This document shows, piece after piece, positions 58,220 through 64,000 of a DNA stretch of 64,000 bases. Positions within the stretch are counted from its first letter, which is position 1. Every line of letters starts with the position of its first letter. Below the pieces are notes generated by a model. The model worked only from the letters and a program-made list of their open reading frames with translations, was not told the origin of the DNA and made no database searches. The position numbers were made by a program, and so were the translations under genes. The DNA is from Niebla homalea (taxonomy: Eukaryota > Ascomycota > Lecanoromycetes > Lecanorales > Ramalinaceae): contig JAHGAU010000014.1 in the NCBI GenBank assembly GCA_019925105.1, positions 62,001 through 126,000 on the forward strand, read 5' to 3'.

Positions 58220-59474
58220 CAGTGATAGCGATCTTGGTCCTCCTGAATGATCGAGCCCAGAATCTGTCAACCTCTGTAGGAAGGGTTGTCTCCAGTAGCG
58301 GGATAATCGGACAGGAAGCTTTTCTGATGATAAAGTGACACTGGCTGAGCTTTCTCTTCCCGGAGCTAGCGTTTCATTCATTTTGGCTTTCTCTTTGAAA
58401 TTTCATTCGGTCGTCACCTTAAAAACGGTCACAGTTTCATCTGTTCCCTATATTTGACGTTTTCTCTTTCGCCTTGCCTTTTGCCCATTCTAGTCGCCTA
58501 CTCGCCCATTCTCGTCAGTACCTGATGAAGATTTTTGGATGTCAGGATGTCTCTTCGTCCATAACTTGCATCTGAGGAGCGTAAACTCCTTCGAAATCCA
58601 GATATAGAGATGTCCAGTTGCGCAGATGCAAATTTAAGAAATAGGACAGGCATTTTTCTGACGATAGGACGTTAATTTCTGAGGAGCCCACTCCAGCCAC
58701 GCCAGCAAAGAACCAATGTCTGCAGAACGCAAAGAGTTCATTCGAGATTGTGTCCCTGACCAGTGGCGGCGCTACCCGACCTACGGCCACAGCGATGTCC
58801 TATATCACTGGTGACTGAGAAGCGACAGCGGCGCAGGATGCTTACACCCAGCGAACAAGTTTCACCCATGGATCAATCCCCGATTTTGGAGCAAAAGGTC
58901 ACATGGCCGAGGATTGTGGGTGCGACACTGGAGCCAGCAGAGTCCGGCCTCTACGACTCAGGGAAGATGAGAGCATGATACGAGAGCAAGGCCGTCGGAT
59001 AGATGGCTCTCACTCGCTTGACAGGTAATCCAAGGATACGAGGGTCGAACCTTTTTCGGTGGAGAGTAATAAAAGGTCATGAACAGAAAAGCAGGGTGCA
59101 CCCGAGAAGTAGGGAAGGCGAAGACAACTCGATCTTTACCAAATGACTGGCATCATGTTGTCGATCGCCGATTCCTTTGACTCGCATACGTGTAGGCATC
59201 TGATGAACCGTGGCGTCTTGCTGACGTCCTGTGGAAGAAGGGTGCAATCTATGACAATGCGTTCACAAGCTACGAAATACCTCGCATTTCCAGCGTCATC
59301 CCCATGCGACCAATTTTGTAACGGCTGTGACTGGAGCTATTGCGGACAGGGTAAGAAATGCCTATGCCACGTACGTGGGCCATATGGTGGTCTTGAGGAG
59401 CTGAGGAGATCAGATGTGAAAGAGAGCATTATCATTGACTCGCTGACTGCGTTCAAGACAGGCTTCAGAGACTT
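58220..59474. other. Intergenic region
   Basis: About 1.25 kb. A T-rich pyrimidine tract lies at about 58370-58520. The small open frames on both strands are motif-free. No gene is called. Confidence 0.35.
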
Positions 59475-61048
59475 TCAAATTCTATCATCCAGACCCCGGA
59501 TTGCGCCGTGATTATCATCGCTTTCATATCGTCGGCCTCCCGACGGCCTCATGACTGGATGAGGGAATGGCGTCGCATATGTTTCGACCTCTTCCACGCG
59601 ATTGTAATCCCTTTTTCCGGTCTTATCAGCCCCCTCTACTTTGATCTCTGTGCTCACCTGGATCTCGCCACCCATGTTGCTTAAGAGGCGGCGCTTTGAC
59701 CCTGCGTGTATGCGCGGAGGATCAGAGCTACGGTTACTAGACCGATTGGCGAGCCCAACACCATCCACCCCTCCATGGCCTAACATTTCAATCGAGTCTC
59801 CCTCATCCACACCACTTGTAGCTTGAGTCTGCCCTTCCCAATCATGTGGCTTTCCAAAGCGCGAGTATGACGATGAGCTGACTCGGTCAGGGCGACTGTT
59901 ACGGTGTACCGAACCAAAAAGGATGAGGTTCAAGAAAGGAAGAAGTGTGGGGAGGCATGCTATGGCCCAAGGTCAGGAACGGTATCTATACTCGAGAGCG
60001 GATCCTAGCTCACCGCAAGTGATACATGTGTGGCTCTCGACAGCAGTCCAGATTTGGGTATTCACGAAGTTCCAGGTGACATCTGGAGATAACGAATCGA
60101 GGCTTATGATGAATGTAAAACGTGTTATTGACACACCAAGTACGCTTTTGGAGCAATTAGCAGGTCTCATTATCAGGTTGACTCCCTGACCCCTACTAAC
60201 AATATACCAAGTACGACAATGAAAATCACAGCAAGCTTCTGAGTTTTTGGGAGGTTCAGACCCCAAATTTGGGGTAGTGGTAGGACCAGAAGTGCCGCAT
60301 CTGTGATAATGTTGGGAATAGAAGTACCGCTGAAGTAGTGGTTGATATTGATAAAACACTTATGGCTGTCCGGATATGTATCTGGCGTATAACGTGTCCA
60401 ACAAGCGTTCACAGGCCGACATTGGAAGATAGCGATAAGAATCTGGAATATGAGGAGAACGTGAGGCTATGTCCCATGATTTGAGACGAGCGTGAGCTCC
60501 GACTTACCGTTGCAATACCCCAGGCGCCGATTATTGCCGCGAGGACGTACGTTGGCTTTCGAAAATCGCTATTCTTGAGTAAGGGCCAATAAAAGGCCAA
60601 TAGAGAGAACTTGACACAACATAAGAGGAAAGGGTAGCAAATTTCCGTAATAAATACCCCCTTGGCCCACGCGGTAAGAACATCTTGGGGGCCAGCCCAA
60701 ACATGACGTCCCAAGCCATGATTCACGCCTAGTTACAAGTCATCGACAGTTAAGAAGTACTCGGAAAGCACGTACCGTAGATATTTGGTACAAACACCAT
60801 GATGCTCGCTGCTACCTGTGCTATCATTAGTGGCCTGGTGCAGCAAGAGGATTCTGTCCTTATACAATTGCTGGTAGCATGAGCCAGTCATCCCACCAAT
60901 ACGACTGGCGAACCAGTCTTCGCGCAGTAAAGCGCAAAACAATAGCTATGACTGCCAGGATAAATGTTGCGATGTTGACGCCCTGTAGCCGTGGAACTTG
61001 AGTGGCAGAAAGATCGATTCCTGGCGGAGCCGGCCCCAGACCAGCCAT
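59475..61048 (-). CDS. Rhodopsin-domain integral membrane protein, copy B
   Basis: Six exons: 61048-60866, 60815-60776, 60728-60508, 60442-60201, 60144-60014, 59959-59475, giving 433 residues with continuous frame. It is the same family as copy A: RFTARRLVRQSYWWDDWLML, NHGLGRHVWAG, FQCRPVNACW, NIITDAALLVLPLPQIW, WNFVNTQIWTAVE and ACLPTLLPFLN, with seven membrane segments. The soluble C-terminal tail is longer (about 150 residues), Ser/Arg-rich and diverged. The four middle exons match copy A in length exactly. The intron 4 donor is GTTAGT and its branch site lies in TGCTAAT. Function is not established; membrane sensing or transport of the cluster product are guesses. Confidence 0.88.
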
Positions 61049-62878
61049 CGTTCATGAAAGGCTCGGATGCCTTCAACAAAGGGCAATGACAAGTATTGGC
61101 AAGCCCGAGCTTAGGTCTTACTCGCGCAAGCGTAGTAGCCGAGGGCCGTTCATATGAGATTTCACGAGGGCAGAAGTAAAGTGTCATGCTTCCGCAATGT
61201 CTTCAAACGCCGTATGGCATGTGGCACGGCTTTCTGGAAAGTGCCAGCGTATGGCTGAATGTTTGCTGCGCCGCCGCACCTCGCAATATGCAGGTGTGCT
61301 GAGCTTTGCTCCAGAGGACGGATGGGCACGGAAGAGCGGAGAATTTTAGTTCTTTCATAGTGATAGGTTATCAACCTCTGATTCGCGAGCGCAGGCCGTG
61401 TGCAGCCGAAAGTCTGGAGCTAGCGAGGCACAGCACATGCACCTCCTGCATGTCAGACTTTGAAGTGACGGAGTACATGCCACATGCAAGCATGATCCTA
61501 CGCTTCCATGCCATTAGCTGCACTGTGGCTGGAGGGAGGCATGGCATCCAGCCCAGATGCCATGCTACAAGGGACATTGACATGATTCATCTGCGCGCGA
61601 GAAAGAGCATGATCTGGCTTACATCAGTCGTTCTCATTCAAGTAATGTGAGACCAATGGCGCCTCACTGTAAGGCTCGAAACGTACCGACCGATGCCGAA
61701 CTGTTAGGTATGATAGACAGCGGATCATCCTCATTGGGGACAGTGGTCGGCGTTTCAAAATGGGCGTACTGGAAGTATTTCCATTCCTCTAGTAAGTGGG
61801 ACTCATGCGTTTGCGAGGATGCAACAAACTTTGTTGTCAGGCTATGCCTGTGTGATAGACAAATCAGAGGCCAGAGCATGCTAGCTTTGTTGCTGTGCCG
61901 TTGGTTCCATGCAAAAGGTATTACACTATCACGGAAGTCCACACTAAAAGTCCTGGAGTACGCTAAGAGTTGGGAATACATGTATGAAGTTTGGGAAGTA
62001 ATATTCGATGCGCTAAGATGTATTGAAAAGCCTTTAAGCAGCTGAGCCTCAGAAGGCTGCCTGAGGCCCCTTGGCCTATTGGCGCTAACGTGTGGCTTTA
62101 AGGGCCTCTCTCCAGGCACTTCAACGCTGAGCTAAGATTTTTGATACGGTACAGAGCTTAGTGCATCAATAATACTGATCAAAATTAAAAACGAGTCTTA
62201 GCGTACTCCAGGACTTTTAGTGTGGACATCCGTATCACACCAAGAAGAAGATTGGACTTTTGGATGAAGTAGACGTCGGTGGTACACAATAAGAGGCGAA
62301 ATGGCGGTAGGCGAGAATCATGCGCTTCATACCACTAACGTATTACCCCGGCTATAACCAAACAATCGGATATTCTCTCGCATCCTCAGAGTGTAATTGG
62401 GGTAGGATTAGCTAGTGCAGGCATGGTGGTAGTGTTGCGGGCATGGAGGGTCACTGAGCCGTCATATGAGCGGTGCCAAGGCACTCTCATGACACGTGTA
62501 TATTTCATCACCTTGCCGTACATCCCAGACTAGCTGGGTGTTTCCTGCAGGCATCATAATAGATCATACTCAATTCAGATCCCATCACACTCATGCGTCC
62601 ACGCGTGTGACAGACTGTTGTCCTCTTAAGTCCCCAGAATGCTCCCATATTACCGTTTGCGAACATTGTTCCCTCCCCTCACGTGTAGTATTGGGTTTCG
62701 GCTGCTTCAACCATCAAACCGCCAGACCCCTCCACCTCCCACTTCCCCTTCCCCATCGCGCTCATCTTCCACTATCTGGGAAGACAAGCACACGGGGAAT
62801 GAAGCCCGTTTCGTCTTGCGCCATGCAGCGAGCAACCGTAGCAGGGTGTTGGAAGAGCAACTTGGTCGGCGCCAATGG
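61049..62878. other. Intergenic region with an inverted repeat
   Basis: About 1.8 kb without a recognised gene. A near-perfect inverted repeat of about 38 bases lies at 61931-61968 and 62196-62233. Frames at 61647-62045 (plus) and 61664-62119 (minus) overlap its left arm and have no motif. Confidence 0.4.
61931..62233. repeat. Inverted repeat of about 38 bases, 227-base spacer
   Basis: The arm at 61931-61968 contains CCACACTAAAAGTCCTGGAG. Its reverse complement occurs at 62196-62233 with a single mismatch. The whole element is about 303 bases. It could be a non-autonomous transposable element (MITE) or a solo terminal repeat pair. I saw no clear target-site duplication. Confidence 0.7.
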
Positions 62879-63211
62879 CTATCGCGATGGGGGAGCATGT
62901 TCCGTTCCAGCTGAAGTTGCCGGCTTAGAGGTATCATAGATGGAGCCGGGGGTAGGCATGGCGAGGATGCTGTAGGCTTTCTGTGTCGGCACTGTAGGCT
63001 TGGATGTATGAGAAGCAGAAATACCTGGTGTGCCTTTTGTCTGTTGCGGCTGTACCTATTGTAGCTTTATCTGGTGCGACCTTCTCTTGAGAGAGTTCCT
63101 CTGTTGGAAACCTCGCCGGTGTTGGGATTACTGGCTTCTGATGGCCTTCTCCGCCGAGTCCCGTGGCTGAGGAGGGTCGCAGATAGCTCCAGGAGTGGGC
63201 GTGGAGAGCAT
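62879..63211 (-). pseudogene. Methyltransferase N-terminal remnant
   Basis: Two short frames repeat the N-terminal signature of the LaeA-like methyltransferase at 42309-43439. One starts at 63211 with MLSTPTPGAICD and stops at 63128-63130. The other reads AYSILAMPTPGSIYD and stops at 62879-62881, compared with AYNILSMPPPGSIYE in the intact gene. No SAM-binding motif follows on this strand, so only the N-terminal module is left. It is probably the remnant of a duplicated methyltransferase gene. A small unrelated spliced gene with this module is a less likely reading. Confidence 0.5.
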
Positions 63212-63709
63212 GTTTTAGGAGTGAGGTATTGATTAGGAACTATCTTTAGGTGACATTTTTGCTGATGAATGACCGCTCAGTATAGCCAAAAAGGCCCAGG
63301 AATGTCTTCGAAGACCCAATGGACCTATCTACATGTTTCGTGAAAGATTCAAACGGAGACGGGTTTACTGAGGACGAACATAATTTCTACCGCCGTATTG
63401 CATCATGTAAGCTACAACGTAGAATGTAACAATTGACTGTGATTTACTTTGAGACCCGATTCGAGATTCTGAGAGATTCATTGTTGCAGGTTAAGGCAGT
63501 GCATGTTCTTTTTTACGAACTTGTCCATCTGCGCAGAGTTCGTTTTCATCCCTCGAGTACTCTGTATATCGATCTACAGCAATCAAGAAGTGAGATTGGC
63601 GCTCAGGCTGAAATGTGAGTCTAGCCAAGTCTCTTGCCGTCTTGCTTTTACATGACCTTGAATCGCATGAATGTGTGCCGCAAAATTCCTCCGCCACGTT
63701 ACCAGAAGG
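63212..63709. other. Intergenic region
   Basis: About 500 bases, no gene seen. It holds the 3' region of the hydrolase fragment on its right. Confidence 0.3.
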
Positions 63710-64000
63710 TCAGGTAATCGCGACTGCGTCATTCAGATCATTTCCTGCAACAAAGGACGTCATCTCCCTGATCATCCAGTCACCCAAAGCTTTCGGCTGG
63801 CTCAAAAACGGACTGTGACTGGTGTCAAAGTTCTGCGTCCTCCAAGTGGCCCCCGACTGCGCCAGAAACGCGTTCTGTGCGACTAGGGGGATGCTGTGAT
63901 CCATCAGGGTGTGCGCATAGGAGCGTCGCCCCTCGTAGAAAGGTTCTGCCCATGCGGGTGGACCTCCCGGCGTGGAAAGGGCACTCCTCGACTCGTTCCT
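63710..64000 (-). CDS. Alpha/beta hydrolase, partial at window edge
   Basis: The C-terminal 96 codons of a minus-strand gene that continues beyond the window. It has PAWAEPFYEGRRSYAHTL, DHSIPLVAQNAF, WRTQNFDTSHSPFLSQP with the catalytic His, and a final helix WMIREMTSFV. It aligns along this length with the hydrolase at 47336-48261 (YQDAAYNGRRVYLHT, LKLDTSHGPFLSEP). They are therefore paralogues on opposite sides of the cluster. The frame is open to the edge. The nucleophile region lies outside the window. Confidence 0.8.
   Translation of the reverse strand, partial: RNESRSALSTPGGPPAWAEPFYEGRRSYAHTLMDHSIPLVAQNAFLAQSGATWRTQNFDTSHSPFLSQPKALGDWMIREMTSFVAGNDLNDAVAIT

Overview
The window is nuclear DNA of a filamentous ascomycete. 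The evidence is short introns of about 45-110 bases with GTRNGT donors and CTRAY-type branch sites, a CUU tRNA-Lys with an 11-base intron, and orthologues of SAGA Sgf29, Arf6, dynactin p25, complex I NDUFB7, an APSES/ankyrin MBF subunit, glutamate-cysteine ligase and mannose-6-phosphate isomerase. The mix of rhodopsin-domain membrane proteins, UstYa-type (DUF3328) proteins, a fungal NLR and an FHA-kinase fits Dothideomycetes or a related Pezizomycotina class. That placement is inference; no marker for a species is present.

Layout. 0-10 kb: a broken secreted DPBB-like gene, an FHA-kinase, an orphan protein and a six-exon NB-ARC/TPR immune-type receptor. 10-12.4 kb: no gene seen. 12.4-40 kb: mainly housekeeping genes (tRNA-Lys, sgf29, arf6, dynactin p25, a lipase, glutamate-cysteine ligase, a membrane protein, a 56-residue microprotein, a coiled-coil protein, NDUFB7, the APSES factor, mannose-6-phosphate isomerase), separated by GC-rich low-complexity stretches. 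40-42 kb: an F-box protein.

42-64 kb is an accessory region that looks like a biosynthetic cluster. Its centre is a secreted precursor (51368-51902) with eight identical PIAYPDAY segments, each followed by a Lys-Arg Kex2-type site. Two UstYa-family (HxxHC) proteins lie next to it on the right, then a CYP52-like P450 and an O-methyltransferase. On the left are a MIO-type aromatic amino acid ammonia-lyase and an alpha/beta hydrolase. This is the layout of a fungal dikaritin-type RiPP pathway, and its lyase is unexpected. The likely flow is secretion, Kex2 cutting at each KR, oxidative cyclisation through Tyr side chains by the UstY proteins, then tailoring by the other enzymes.

The core is bracketed by paralogous material. 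Two rhodopsin-domain genes with internal exons of identical length (40, 221, 242, 131 bases) lie at 44-45.4 and 59.5-61.0 kb. A LaeA-like methyltransferase on the left is echoed by an N-terminal remnant on the right, and the left hydrolase by a related hydrolase running off the right edge.

Gene models were spliced by hand and checked for reading-frame continuity. Two genes (glutamate-cysteine ligase and the first UstYa-like gene) show an apparent one-base frame break at a four-base G/C run.
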